Source of the DNA: Lachnospiraceae bacterium
GTDB taxonomy: Bacteria; Bacillota; Clostridia; Lachnospirales; Lachnospiraceae
Reading direction: 5' to 3'
Length of the DNA: 64,000 nucleotides
Assembly (NCBI GenBank): GCA_016286555.1
Contig: JAEETA010000001.1
Coordinates: 62,001 to 126,000, forward strand
Part shown: piece after piece, positions 48,222-56,863 of the stretch
Numbering within the stretch: the stretch's first letter is position 1
Layout of the letters: each line of letters starts with the position of its first letter
Translations under genes and position numbers: made by a program
The notes under the pieces: model-generated
What the model saw: the letters and a program-made list of their open reading frames with translations, nothing else
The model's database searches: none
What the model was told of the DNA's origin: nothing

Positions 48222-49696
48222 AGTTCTTTCCCCTGGATAAAGTTCAGCGGAATCTCCACGCGGAAGGTACTGCCCTCTCCCTCCGTACTCTTGACGGAGA
48301 TGGAACCGCGGTGCATCAGCACCACGCTGCGGCAGATGGCCAGTCCCAGACCGGTACCGCCGATCTCTCTGGAGTGGGATTTGTCCACGCGATAGAAACG
48401 GTCATAGATAAAGGGCAGGGCATCCTCGGGGATACCGATACCGGTGTCGATGACATCCACGGAAAAATTCCGATGGTCCGCATCCAGGATCACCCGCACG
48501 GTGCCGTGGTCCTGGTTGTACTTGATGGCGTTTTCCACCAGGTTGGTGAGGAGCAGGGTCATCTTGACCTCGTCCACCTCCGCCACCACTTCGCGCTCGC
48601 TCTCGAAGATCAGCTCCACGTCCTTCTTCCGGGCGATGGGGCGCAGGCGCTTCAGGATCAGCTCCGTCAGCTCGTTCATGTTGACGGAGGAAGGATGTAC
48701 GTCCTGAGCGGATTTTTCATCCATTTTGACCAGCGCCAGCAGGTCGGTGATAACGCGGTTTTCGCGGTCCACCTCGGATACGATGTCCTGCAGGAAGTCC
48801 CGGTAGAGCTCGATGGGGGCATCCGGCGTAGAAAGCAGGGTGTCGGAAAGGACCTTGATGGAGGTCATGGGAGTCTTCAGCTCATGGGAGACATTGGCCA
48901 CGAAGTCCTCTCTGGAGCGGTCCACCACGGACATTTTGCTCAGGAGCTCGTTGAAAGCGTCCACGATATGGACGGTCTCCGCATAGTCCGGAACGGAAAT
49001 GGGATCGGCGGAATACCCCGCGCGCACCTCACGGATGGCTGCGGTGACTCGGTCCAGGGGACGGACCAGAAAATAGGACAGGACAAATGCCAGCACCGAC
49101 ACCACCAGCAGAATGATGGTTGCCATGATCCAGGCGTTCCGGTTCAGGACGGCAGTCATGGAAGTAATGCTTTCATTGGAAACGGAGGTCAGGAGCACGC
49201 CCTGGGGGACGGCAGCCGAGTCGGTGGTGTCCACGATGGGCACCGTCAGCTCGATGTAGCCGTTGTCCTCGTCATAGTAGGCGGTACTCTCGCCGCGGAA
49301 ACAGCGGATCACCTCCTGGGAGATCATGGTCTTGCCCTGGTGGATGCCGAAGGTATCCTTCACCACCTTGAAGTTCCCGCCCACGATCATGACACGGCCC
49401 TCGTAGATGTTGGAGAGCATCTCCAGCTCCGCGTCGATGACCTCGTTGGAGGTCCTGCTGCCGCTCTGGATCCCATTCATGTAATCGTTGGAGATCAGAT
49501 GGTTGGAAACAATGCGCATCTGGGTCTGCAGGGCAGAAATACGACGTTCCACGGCCCGGGCCTCGTAGTTGGATACGATGGCCGCCCGGGAAAGGAGACA
49601 GGGAACGCTGCCCACGATCAATATGATAAAAAAAAGTCTGGCCCGCAGGCTTCGCATGCGGACCATATCTTTTGCTCTTGTAAAGAACTGCTTCAT
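48218..49696 (-). CDS. Sensor histidine kinase, WalK/PhoR-like
   Basis: A 492-residue membrane kinase. TM1 is at about 20-42, an extracellular sensor domain at 43-185, and TM2 at about 188-210. A HAMP domain (~211-262), HisKA with phospho-acceptor His271 (FVANVSHELKTPMTSIK) and a HATPase with N-box LLTNLVENAIKYNQ and G-boxes DTGIGIPED and GGTGLGLAICRS follow. It resembles the WalK/PhoR group but lacks the PAS domain of WalK. The response regulator gene is 6 bp upstream and a GerMN lipoprotein gene overlaps its end. The signal is probably envelope-related; this is inferred from neighbours. Confidence 0.92.
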   Translation of the reverse strand: MKQFFTRAKDMVRMRSLRARLFFIILIVGSVPCLLSRAAIVSNYEARAVERRISALQTQMRIVSNHLISNDYMNGIQSGSRTSNEVIDAELEMLSNIYEGRVMIVGGNFKVVKDTFGIHQGKTMISQEVIRCFRGESTAYYDEDNGYIELTVPIVDTTDSAAVPQGVLLTSVSNESITSMTAVLNRNAWIMATIILLVVSVLAFVLSYFLVRPLDRVTAAIREVRAGYSADPISVPDYAETVHIVDAFNELLSKMSVVDRSREDFVANVSHELKTPMTSIKVLSDTLLSTPDAPIELYRDFLQDIVSEVDRENRVITDLLALVKMDEKSAQDVHPSSVNMNELTELILKRLRPIARKKDVELIFESEREVVAEVDEVKMTLLLTNLVENAIKYNQDHGTVRVILDADHRNFSVDVIDTGIGIPEDALPFIYDRFYRVDKSHSREIGGTGLGLAICRSVVLMHRGSISVKSTEGEGSTFRVEIPLNFIQGKEL

Positions 49697-49702
49697 AAGC
49701 TC

Positions 49703-50404
49703 TTACTCTTTATTCAGAAAATAGTATCCGACACCCCATTTGGTATGTACATAGACCGGATTTCCGGAATCGGCTTCGATCTTCTCCCGGAGTCTCCGGA
49801 TGTGGACATCCACGGTCCGCACGTCGCCGGGATAATCGCTGCCCCACACCAGATCCAGAAGATTTTCTCTGGTATAGACCTTGTCCGGGGTCTTCATCAA
49901 GATCTCCAGTACCTCGAACTCCTTGGAAGTAAGGGGTACCTCTCTGCCGTCCAGGAAAGTGCGGTGGCCGTCCAGATCCAGCCGCAGTCTGCCGCTCTCA
50001 AGCAACGAATTGCCGGCAGGGCTGCCGGATTTCCGGTTCTCGGTACGGCGCATGATGGCTTTGATCCGGGCCTTGACCTCCAGAATGTTGAAGGGCTTCG
50101 TCACATAATCGTCGGCACCGGCATCCAGTCCCAGGATCTTGTCCATGTCATCACCCTTGGCAGTGAGCATGATGATGGGCACGGAGGAGAACTCCCGGAT
50201 CATCTGGCAGACCTCATATCCGCCGATCTTGGGCAGCATCAGGTCCAGCAGAATGATGTCGTAATCTCCGGCCTTCGCCATGCGGACGGCTTCCTCGCCG
50301 TCGTATGCGCAGTCCACCTTCATATCGTCCTGCTCCAGGCTGAATTTCACGCCCTTCACAATGAGTTTTTCATCATCCACCACCAAAACCTTATGCGCTG
50401 CCAT
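49703..50404 (-). CDS. OmpR/PhoB-family response regulator
   Basis: A 233-residue regulator with a receiver domain (acidic pair D10-D11, phospho-acceptor D54 in ILLDLMLPK, Lys in VTKPFN) and a winged-helix DNA-binding domain (about 130-230: REVPLTSKEFEVLEILM, VRTVDVHIRRLREKIE). It is the cognate partner of the histidine kinase 6 bp downstream. The sequence is close to the WalR/YycF type, but without the other walRK locus genes (yycHIJ) I do not assign that name. The comEA gene lies 24 bp upstream in the same direction. Confidence 0.93.
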   Translation of the reverse strand: MAAHKVLVVDDEKLIVKGVKFSLEQDDMKVDCAYDGEEAVRMAKAGDYDIILLDLMLPKIGGYEVCQMIREFSSVPIIMLTAKGDDMDKILGLDAGADDYVTKPFNILEVKARIKAIMRRTENRKSGSPAGNSLLESGRLRLDLDGHRTFLDGREVPLTSKEFEVLEILMKTPDKVYTRENLLDLVWGSDYPGDVRTVDVHIRRLREKIEADSGNPVYVHTKWGVGYYFLNKE

Positions 50405-50428
50405 GTACTCTCCTCATATTCTCCGCCG

Positions 50429-51115
50429 CTAGGGCCCGACGGTAACAAAATCCTTCAGGTTCTCATAAGTGCTCTCGCCGATGCCGGAGACCTTCATGAG
50501 ATCCTCCGTGGTGCGAAAGCTGCCGTTTTTCTCCCGGTAATTCAAAATGGCCGCTGCTTTGGTCGCTCCCACTCCGGGGAGTGTCTGAAGCGCCGCCGCA
50601 TCCGCGGTGTTGATGTTCACGAGGCTCCCGCTGCCGCTTTCCGGTCCGCCGGGAAACATCTGCCCGGAAACCTCTGCCACCGTGGGAAAATACAGTTCCT
50701 GTCCGTCCGTTACCGGTGCCGCCAGGTTCAGATACCCTTCCGCCGCATCGGGGCGCATGCCCCCTGCAGCTTCCAGTGCATCGCAGATCCGGGCCCCTTC
50801 GGGCAGCCGGTATACGCCGGAATGCTCCACCGCGCCGCAGACATAGACCATGAGTTCCCCGCTTTCCGCAACCGTGTCTGCCGGCAGTTCGGTGCTGCCG
50901 GATCCCGCGTCCGCAGAGATATCTTCCAAAACAGTTTCATCGGAGCGCTCCCCGTTAAGGGCTTCCTCCGCAGTCTCCCCGGCGTTTTCCTGCCGGGACA
51001 GATCCTCCAGGGTCAGTGCCCGGTCCGTACCGCAACCGGTAAGCAATGCCTGAAGCATCAAAAGAGCGCAGATCCCGAGGATCCGCGAATAAATAACAGA
51101 TGTTTTAAAATTCAT
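50429..51115 (-). CDS. comEA: ComEA-like DNA-binding lipoprotein (SLBB + helix-hairpin-helix)
   Basis: From ATG 51115 (GGAGGG upstream) the protein has 228 residues. It opens with a probable lipoprotein signal (LGICALLMLQALLTGCG) instead of the usual plain ComEA anchor. An SLBB domain (about 90-150: MVYVCGAVEHSGVYRLPEG) and two helix-hairpin-helix motifs (NINTADAAALQTLPGVGATKAAAI and MKVSGIGESTYENLKDF) follow. ComEA captures incoming double-stranded DNA at the surface and delivers it to ComEC, encoded 6 kb downstream on the same strand. The lipid anchor is what I see; its effect is not known. Confidence 0.88.
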   Translation of the reverse strand: MNFKTSVIYSRILGICALLMLQALLTGCGTDRALTLEDLSRQENAGETAEEALNGERSDETVLEDISADAGSGSTELPADTVAESGELMVYVCGAVEHSGVYRLPEGARICDALEAAGGMRPDAAEGYLNLAAPVTDGQELYFPTVAEVSGQMFPGGPESGSGSLVNINTADAAALQTLPGVGATKAAAILNYREKNGSFRTTEDLMKVSGIGESTYENLKDFVTVGP

Positions 51116-51169
51116 TTTCCCTCCTTCTGCCGCAGTTGCGGCGTTACAGAGGGTGCCTTCCGTCGTGTG

Positions 51170-51232
51170 CAATAGAATGCAACGCATTCTATTGTCGTAT
51201 GAAAACAGAATGCTTTGCTTCTGTTTTCATAC
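51170..51232. repeat. Twin perfect palindromes between comEA and a solute-binding protein gene
   Basis: CAATAGAATGC (51170-51180) pairs with GCATTCTATTG (51184-51194). Two bases later GTATGAAAACAGAA (51197-51210) pairs with TTCTGTTTTCATAC (51219-51232). Both are perfect and share an AGAATGC core. No T-run follows on either strand. Confidence 0.75.
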
Positions 51233-51264
51233 ATTACTGTATCGAAATTGCCCGGTTTCGTCAA

Positions 51265-52701
51265 TCATTCAATCGCGCCTGCACGGGTGCCGCTCTCCAG
51301 TTTTTCCTGCAGGGCATCCAGCGTCTCCGCAGGGTCTCCTCCGTCCCAGACACCGGTGAAGGCAGCCTCCAGCTCCAGCCAAAAACTCTGAGTTTCCATC
51401 AGTTTGGGCAGAGCAATGGCTTTTTCCGTCTGCCGGAAGAAAATCTCCAACTCCGGGTGTTCGGTCACAACGCTGCGGGCCGCAGGGACCACGCCGTCTC
51501 TGGTGTAGAGCATCTCCCCGCACTCTGCGGTGAGATATTCCGCAAAACGGACTGCCAGATCCCCGTGCTCACTGTAGCCGTTCACCACAACGCCGTCCAC
51601 AATGCAGAGAGCCTTGCTCTCGTAGGTATCGCTGATGTCGGGAAGCAGGGCAAAGGCATAGTCAAATTCCAGCGTGCCCGCATCCTTCGCCGCCTGCAGG
51701 CGCTGCAGGATATCGGTGCTGCCCACGGTAAAGACGTATTTTCCCGCCAGAAAATCTTCCACACAGGAATCGTAGGTGATCTGCTCACTGTCGATGGAGA
51801 AAAATTCCCGCAGATTCCGGTATGTCTCCAGACATTCCACGGCGTGGATATTGTTCACGCGGACGCTGCTGCGATCGTCGCCGCAGGGGCCGCAGAGGTC
51901 GATGACGCCCCCCAGGAACCAGTAGTTGTAGAGAATGTCGTTCACATCCCATTCCAGGATTCCCTCGGTACCTGCAGGGACATCATAGGTGCCTGCAAAG
52001 TTCAGAAGGTCTGGGATCGTTGCGGGGACCGCATTCTCCAGGTACTCCGCTTCCTTGTCCGCCAGCACCTGCGGATCCAGGTCATCCTCCGTCAGGATCA
52101 TTTCCGCGATCTGTGCCGCAACGGCCTCATCCGTGATGCCGTCCGCAATCTCCATGTCAATGGCGGTAAGCTCACTGACTGCCGCCTGATGGGCCCAGCG
52201 GACCGGATCCTCGGTGCGGTACACCAGCACGGTGGTATCAAAAGTAAGAGGGAGCATCAGAAGCTTTCCCTCATAGGTTCCCGCATCCAGAAGGGTTCCG
52301 GGATACAGAGAGGTGTCGGGGGCAGTCCCCTCCCCTGCTTTCAGATCCCGGGCCATGCCGGAAAGATATGCTTTTTCCAGGAGATTGGAAGGAAGGAGGT
52401 ATGCGTCGGGACAGCGCTCGCCGGAGACGGAAGCTGCATAAAGCTGCTCCGTATATTCATTCTCCTCCGCCAGCACCGGGATCACCCGGACGCCGTTTTC
52501 CTGTCCGAAACTCACCGCGGCGCTGCCGATGACATCCGACAGCTCTTCCCGGGTATACCAGAAATAGATGGTCTCACTCCCCTTTGCGGTTTCCCGCAGT
52601 TCCCCGTTTTGCACGGGGTAAGGGCAGTGAGCACCGTAATACAGAAAGGTTACCAGCAGGGCAACCGAAATGACAGATACCAGTTTCAAGCCGAATCTCA
52701 T
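51265..52701 (-). CDS. Extracellular solute-binding protein (family 1-like), orphan
   Basis: A 478-residue protein with an uncleaved-looking N-terminal anchor (MRFGLKLVSVISVALLVTFL). A family 1 binding fold follows: TIYFWYTREELSDVIG, CPDAYLLPSNLLEKAYLSG, GKLLMLPLTFDTTVLVYR, FTVGSTDILQRL and a C-terminal MYTRDGVVPAARSVV. These bind sugars or peptides for ABC importers, but no permease or ATPase is encoded nearby. It starts 16 bp after argD and may be a sensor partner or use a distant transporter. A second, related orphan binding protein lies at the right edge. Confidence 0.78.
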   Translation of the reverse strand: MRFGLKLVSVISVALLVTFLYYGAHCPYPVQNGELRETAKGSETIYFWYTREELSDVIGSAAVSFGQENGVRVIPVLAEENEYTEQLYAASVSGERCPDAYLLPSNLLEKAYLSGMARDLKAGEGTAPDTSLYPGTLLDAGTYEGKLLMLPLTFDTTVLVYRTEDPVRWAHQAAVSELTAIDMEIADGITDEAVAAQIAEMILTEDDLDPQVLADKEAEYLENAVPATIPDLLNFAGTYDVPAGTEGILEWDVNDILYNYWFLGGVIDLCGPCGDDRSSVRVNNIHAVECLETYRNLREFFSIDSEQITYDSCVEDFLAGKYVFTVGSTDILQRLQAAKDAGTLEFDYAFALLPDISDTYESKALCIVDGVVVNGYSEHGDLAVRFAEYLTAECGEMLYTRDGVVPAARSVVTEHPELEIFFRQTEKAIALPKLMETQSFWLELEAAFTGVWDGGDPAETLDALQEKLESGTRAGAIE

Positions 52702-52717
52702 TGATTACTGTTTTCCT

Positions 52718-53911
52718 TTACTGCAGGCAGGATTCGAGAATGCCGATCATCTCGTCCACATGCTGCTTTTCGATGACCAAAGGAGGCACGAAACGCAAAA
52801 TATTCGGACCTGCGTTGATGAGGATCAGGCCCTTTTCCAACGCTGCGTTAATGGTGGCAGCTACGGGATGATCCAGAACCAGTCCCTGCATGAGGCCGGT
52901 TCCTCTGCGCTCCGTGATGAAGTCGTAGCGATCCACCAGCTCGTTTAAGCGCTGCTCCAGGTAAGGAGCCACCTCACGGACATGTGCCGTCAGATCCAGG
53001 GCTTCATACTGATCCAGAACCGCGCCGATGGCAGTGCAGGCCAGTGGATTGCCGCCGTAGGTGGTGCCGTGGTCGCCGGCCACCAGACTGTGCTGTCCCA
53101 CTTCTTCGGTCATAAGGAATGCACCCACGGGAACGCCGCATCCCAGCGCCTTTGCACAAGTCATCACATCGGGCTTTACGCCGTAGCGCTGCCATGCAAA
53201 ATTGTAACCGGTACGACCCATGCCGCACTGGATCTCATCCAGGATCAGGAGCAGTCCCTTCTCGTCGCAAAGGGCACGGACCCTCTTCAGGAAGTCTTCG
53301 TTTGCGGGGGTAAGGCCGCCTTCGCCCTGAACCGTCTCCATGAGGATGGCAATGGTCTTGTCATTCACCAGCGCCTCCACAGAATCGTAGTCGTTGTAGG
53401 TGGCAAAGCGGATGTTGCCGATACCGGGCTCAAAAGCCTCACGGTAGTGGGGATTACCGGTAACGGACAGAGCGCCCATGGTGCGTCCGTGGAAGGAATG
53501 TTCCATGGCGATGATCTCATGATCCGTGCTGCCGTCCTTGAGGAACCCGTATTTCCGGGCAGTCTTGATGGCGCCCTCCACGGCTTCGGCGCCGGAATTG
53601 GTAAAGAAGACCCGATCCATGCCGGAAAATGCCTTCAGCTTCCGTGCCGCTTCCACGGCGGGAACGTTGTAATAGTAATTGGAGGTGTGCAGGAGTTTGT
53701 CCACCTGACCCTTCAAAGCGTCGTTATAGGCCTTGTTGCCGTAGCCCAGCGCGAAAACGGCGATACCTGCCACGAAGTCCAGGTATTTTTTCCCTTCGAT
53801 GTCATAGAGGTAGACGCCCTCGCCCCGGTCCAGCACCAGGTGGTAACGATTATAGGTGTGGAGCAGATCCCGCTCCGCCTGTTCGATGTATTCTTCGGAT
53901 ATTTTTCCCAT
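52718..53911 (-). CDS. argD: Acetylornithine aminotransferase
   Basis: A 397-residue class III aminotransferase: NRYHLVLDRGEGVYLYDIEGKKYLDFVAGIA at the N-terminus, NSGAEAVEGAIKTARKYGF, DEIQCGMGRTG and Schiff-base Lys in VMTCAKALGCGVPVGA. It converts N-acetylglutamate semialdehyde to N-acetylornithine with glutamate. It lies downstream of argJ and argB. Its 132-bp spacer from argB is filled by three hairpins, so its expression may be set separately from argB. argC and argF are not in the window. Confidence 0.92.
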   Translation of the reverse strand: MGKISEEYIEQAERDLLHTYNRYHLVLDRGEGVYLYDIEGKKYLDFVAGIAVFALGYGNKAYNDALKGQVDKLLHTSNYYYNVPAVEAARKLKAFSGMDRVFFTNSGAEAVEGAIKTARKYGFLKDGSTDHEIIAMEHSFHGRTMGALSVTGNPHYREAFEPGIGNIRFATYNDYDSVEALVNDKTIAILMETVQGEGGLTPANEDFLKRVRALCDEKGLLLILDEIQCGMGRTGYNFAWQRYGVKPDVMTCAKALGCGVPVGAFLMTEEVGQHSLVAGDHGTTYGGNPLACTAIGAVLDQYEALDLTAHVREVAPYLEQRLNELVDRYDFITERRGTGLMQGLVLDHPVAATINAALEKGLILINAGPNILRFVPPLVIEKQHVDEMIGILESCLQ

Positions 53912-53937
53912 ATTTTTTCTCCAGTTTAATCTCGTAA

Positions 53938-54036
53938 GCAGGAAATTCGCGCAGGCGATTTCCTGCGGCCCAACTGTGCAGTTTGCGTTTTTTTTGCAAA
54001 CTGCGCGTAAAAAATCGGCATATCAATGCGATTTTT
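53938..54036. repeat. Three consecutive hairpins between argB and argD
   Basis: GCAGGAAAT/ATTTCCTGC (53938-46/53958-66), GCAGTTTGC/GCAAACTGC (53978-86/53996-54004, with a T-rich loop), and AAAAATCG/CGATTTTT (54010-17/54029-36). They fill nearly the whole 131-bp spacer. On the minus strand none is followed by a clear terminator T-run, except weakly the third. Confidence 0.75.
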
Positions 54037-54042
54037 CGAACA

Positions 54043-54942
54043 TCAGCCTGTAACGAGAACATCATCATCTGCCAAAATCGCGGTTCCGATACCATCCTTG
54101 GTAAAGATCTCCAGCAGCAGGCAGTGCAGCACGCGGCCGTCCAGGATATGGACTCTGTTGACGCCGCCGCGGATGGCGGAGGTGCAGTTGCTCAGCTTCG
54201 GCAGCATGCCGCCGCCGATGATACCGCCATCAATGAGCTCATCCGCTTCGGAAGCGGTGAGTCTGCTGATGAAGGAGGATTTGTCATTGATATCACGGTA
54301 CAGTCCCTCGATGTCGGTGAGGAACACCAGCTTGTCGGCGCCCACTGCCTTGGCGATGGCGCAGGCTGCATCGTCGGCATTGATGTTGTAGCTGTGGTAG
54401 GAATCATCGGTACCGATGGGCGCCACGATGGGAAGGAAATCATTCTCCAGCAGATCGTAGAGGATCTTGGGATTCACGTCGGTGATGTTGCCCACATAGC
54501 CGATGTCCTGGCCGTTTGCGTACTTTTTCTCCACATGGAGCATACCGCCGTCCTTGCCGGTGACTCCCACCGCATGAACACCCAGCTCCTCCACCATGGT
54601 CACCAGATCCTTGTTGATGCGTCCCAGCACCATCTCTGCGATCTCCATGGTCTCCTCGTCGGTCACCCGCAGGCCTCCGACAAACTCTGCTTCCTTGCCG
54701 ACCTTGCCCACCCAGCGGGAGATCTCCTTGCCGCCGCCGTGGACGATGATAGGCTTAAAGCCTACCAGTTTCAGCAAAGTCACATCCTTGATCACGTTCT
54801 TCTGCAGCTCGGGATCCACCATGGCGCTGCCGCCGTATTTGACCACAATGATCTTGCGGTTAAAACGCTGGATATAGGGGAGTGCCTCGATGAGGGTCTC
54901 CGCTTTTTTCATGACTTCTTCCATGTTCTGATTCAGTGCCAT
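54043..54942 (-). CDS. argB: Acetylglutamate kinase
   Basis: A 299-residue amino acid kinase: [12 protein letters not shown] near the N-terminus, [14 protein letters not shown], and [25 protein letters not shown]. It phosphorylates N-acetylglutamate. The N-terminal helix before the Lys strand (about 30 residues, [16 protein letters not shown]) is the feature linked with arginine-inhibited hexameric enzymes, so feedback control by arginine is likely. GGAAG lies 8 bp before the start, 36 bp after argJ. Confidence 0.93.
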   Translation of the reverse strand: MALNQNMEEVMKKAETLIEALPYIQRFNRKIIVVKYGGSAMVDPELQKNVIKDVTLLKLVGFKPIIVHGGGKEISRWVGKVGKEAEFVGGLRVTDEETMEIAEMVLGRINKDLVTMVEELGVHAVGVTGKDGGMLHVEKKYANGQDIGYVGNITDVNPKILYDLLENDFLPIVAPIGTDDSYHSYNINADDAACAIAKAVGADKLVFLTDIEGLYRDINDKSSFISRLTASEADELIDGGIIGGGMLPKLSNCTSAIRGGVNRVHILDGRVLHCLLLEIFTKDGIGTAILADDDVLVTG

Positions 54943-54978
54943 TTTGGATTGCTTCCTTTCTCTTTCTTTTTCGTTTCC

Positions 54979-56205
54979 TTAGCTGCGGTAGTCCGCATTG
55001 ATCTTTACATAATCGTAGGTGAGGTCGCAGCCCCAGGCCACAGCCTCTTCGCTGCCTTCGTGCATGTCCACGAAAACGGTAACCTCCGGTGCCTGGAGGA
55101 TCTTCACTGCCAGGTCCTCGTCAAAGGCAAGGGGCGTGCCGTGGTCAAAGACCTGTAGTCTCCCTGCGGCACTCTCAAAGAAGAGCTCCACATCGTTCTG
55201 GTCGAACTGTGCTCCGGAGTAACCCATGGCGCACAGGAATCTTCCGAAATTGGCATCGCATCCGTAGATGGCTGCTTTGGAAAGGTTGGAGCCAACGATG
55301 GCTCTGGAAAGGGTCCGTGCATCCTCCTTGGAAGAGGCGTTTACCACTTTTGCCTCGAAGAGTTTCGTTGCGCCCTCTCCGTCTCCTGCCATACGACGGG
55401 CCAGATAACGGCATACGGTAAAGAGTGCCTCGTAAAACAGGTCGTATGCGGGGCCGTGCTCGGCAATGACTACATTCCCGGCCTCGCCGTTTGCCATGAT
55501 CAGCAGGGTATCGTTGGTGGAGGTATCGCCGTCCACGGTGATCATATTGAAGGTGTCCAGGATCACGGCGCTCAAAGCCTCCTGCAGCAGGGACTTTTCG
55601 ATGGCCAGGTCCGTGGTCAGGAAGCCCAGCATGGTGCACATGTTGGGATGGATCATGCCGGAGCCTTTGCTCATGCCGCCCAGGGTCACGGTTTTTCCTT
55701 CCAGCTCGAAGGTAACGGCGATTTCCTTATTGATGGTGTCGGTGGTCATGATGGCCTTGGAGGCATCGGTGCCCGCCTGCAGGGAATCGGAAAGGGTGGT
55801 GCTCATGGTCTTTACACCGGCGGTCAGCTTGTCCACGGGAAGCTGCATGCCGATGACACCGGTGGATGCCACGGCTACGCTGCCTGCGGGGATATTTAGC
55901 GCTTCGGAAGCTGCCACGGCGGTAGCGTCGCAGGCATCCCAGCCCTCCTGACCAGTGCAGGCGTTGGCAATACCGGAATTCACCACCACTGCGTGCAGGG
56001 CTTCGCCGGAATCCACCAGCTTCTTATCCCACTGTACGCAGGCTGCCTTCACTACATTGGAAGTAAACGTGCCGGCGCTGACGCAGGGCTTCTCGGAAAA
56101 GACCATTGCCATGTCCGTCCTTCCCACATATTTGATGCCTGCCGCACAGCAGGCTGCCTTGAATCCTTTGGGGGCGGTGACGCCGCCTTCGATCTGCTTA
56201 ACCAT
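54979..56205 (-). CDS. argJ: Bifunctional glutamate N-acetyltransferase / N-acetylornithine acetyltransferase
   Basis: From ATG 56205, with AGAGGA upstream, the protein has 408 residues. The ArgJ self-cleavage and nucleophile site is NMCTMLGFLTTD, where the Thr becomes the N-terminus of the beta chain. Other landmarks are GGVTAPKGFKAACCAAGIKY and DANFGRFLCAMGYSG. It recycles the acetyl group from acetylornithine to glutamate. The open frame continues upstream to 56340, but that part overlaps the GNAT gene and has no similarity. Whether it also uses acetyl-CoA cannot be seen from sequence. Confidence 0.93.
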   Translation of the reverse strand: MVKQIEGGVTAPKGFKAACCAAGIKYVGRTDMAMVFSEKPCVSAGTFTSNVVKAACVQWDKKLVDSGEALHAVVVNSGIANACTGQEGWDACDATAVAASEALNIPAGSVAVASTGVIGMQLPVDKLTAGVKTMSTTLSDSLQAGTDASKAIMTTDTINKEIAVTFELEGKTVTLGGMSKGSGMIHPNMCTMLGFLTTDLAIEKSLLQEALSAVILDTFNMITVDGDTSTNDTLLIMANGEAGNVVIAEHGPAYDLFYEALFTVCRYLARRMAGDGEGATKLFEAKVVNASSKEDARTLSRAIVGSNLSKAAIYGCDANFGRFLCAMGYSGAQFDQNDVELFFESAAGRLQVFDHGTPLAFDEDLAVKILQAPEVTVFVDMHEGSEEAVAWGCDLTYDYVKINADYRS

Positions 56206-56308
56206 ATCTTCCTCTTTCTGCCGGATGCTCCCGGCTGCCAACCCTTCTCTTTTTGCCCGCCTGCTGCCGCATCCGGGATCCGTGCAGAGCCGGCGCAGCT
56301 GGGCCGGT

Positions 56309-56767
56309 TTATTTGTTGAATGCGGTGATGTTTGCCTCATTTAAGGTAAAATCGTAATAGTTCAGGTCCATGCGCTGGGTCCAGCCGATGCGGTGCCAGA
56401 AGGCATTTCCCACATCGTTGGAGGTAAAGGCGATGAGGCTGACCTTGTTGATCTGCTCCTTCCGGAGGGCCTCCATGCAATGCACCACCATTGCGGTGCC
56501 GATGCCCATCCTTCTGTGGTCCTCCCGGACACATACATGGTACAGGCACCCCCGTCTGCCGTCATGTCCGCAGAGGATGGCGCCCACGATCTCGCCTTCC
56601 TTCGATACGGCCACCACGGAGAATCCCGGGTTTCTGTTTAAAAATCTCTCCACGCCCTCTCTGGAATCGTCAATGCTGCGGATACCGAAGCCCTTAATGG
56701 TCATCCAAAGGGCCCGCAGTCCGTCGTAATCGGCTTTTTCCATGGCGCGTACGGTAAAATCAGACAT
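56309..56767 (-). CDS. GNAT acetyltransferase at the head of the arginine operon
   Basis: A 152-residue GNAT: VRAMEKADYDGLRALWMTIKG, then VVAVSKEGEIVGAILCGHDGRRGCLYHVCVREDHRRMGIGTAMV, where RRMGIGTA is the acetyl-CoA loop, and NAFWHRIGWTQR near the end. It lies 103 bp upstream of argJ in the same direction, behind its own promoter. Short GNATs in this position may serve as N-acetylglutamate synthase to prime the acetyl cycle. That is inference; a generic acetyltransferase role is equally possible. Confidence 0.75.
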   Translation of the reverse strand: MSDFTVRAMEKADYDGLRALWMTIKGFGIRSIDDSREGVERFLNRNPGFSVVAVSKEGEIVGAILCGHDGRRGCLYHVCVREDHRRMGIGTAMVVHCMEALRKEQINKVSLIAFTSNDVGNAFWHRIGWTQRMDLNYYDFTLNEANITAFNK

Positions 56768-56791
56768 ACTTCCTCCTCACCGCTTATATAA

Positions 56792-56810
56792 GGAAAAGGG
56801 GCACTTTTCC
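56792..56810 (-). promoter_or_regulatory. 5' leader hairpin of the GNAT-argJBD transcript
   Basis: GGAAAAG (56792-56798) and CTTTTCC (56804-56810) pair perfectly around 5 bases between the promoter and the GNAT start. It may be a leader structure; no T-run follows. Confidence 0.4.
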
Positions 56811-56825
56811 TGCAGTGTCTGTACC

Positions 56826-56853
56826 ATCATAACACTTTTTTCGGAAATGGCAA
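56826..56853 (-). promoter_or_regulatory. Putative promoter of the GNAT-argJ-argB-argD operon
   Basis: Minus strand TTGCCA (56853-56848), 16-bp spacer, TATGAT (56831-56826). It is divergent from the argG promoter and starts next to an AT-rich GAAT...ATTC element (56856-56873). Confidence 0.6.
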
Positions 56854-56863
56854 ACGAATTTTT

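Noticed and set aside
48311-51175. 954-codon plus-strand frame opposite kinase, regulator and comEA
   Set aside because: It spans three recognisable minus-strand genes and shows no motif of its own.
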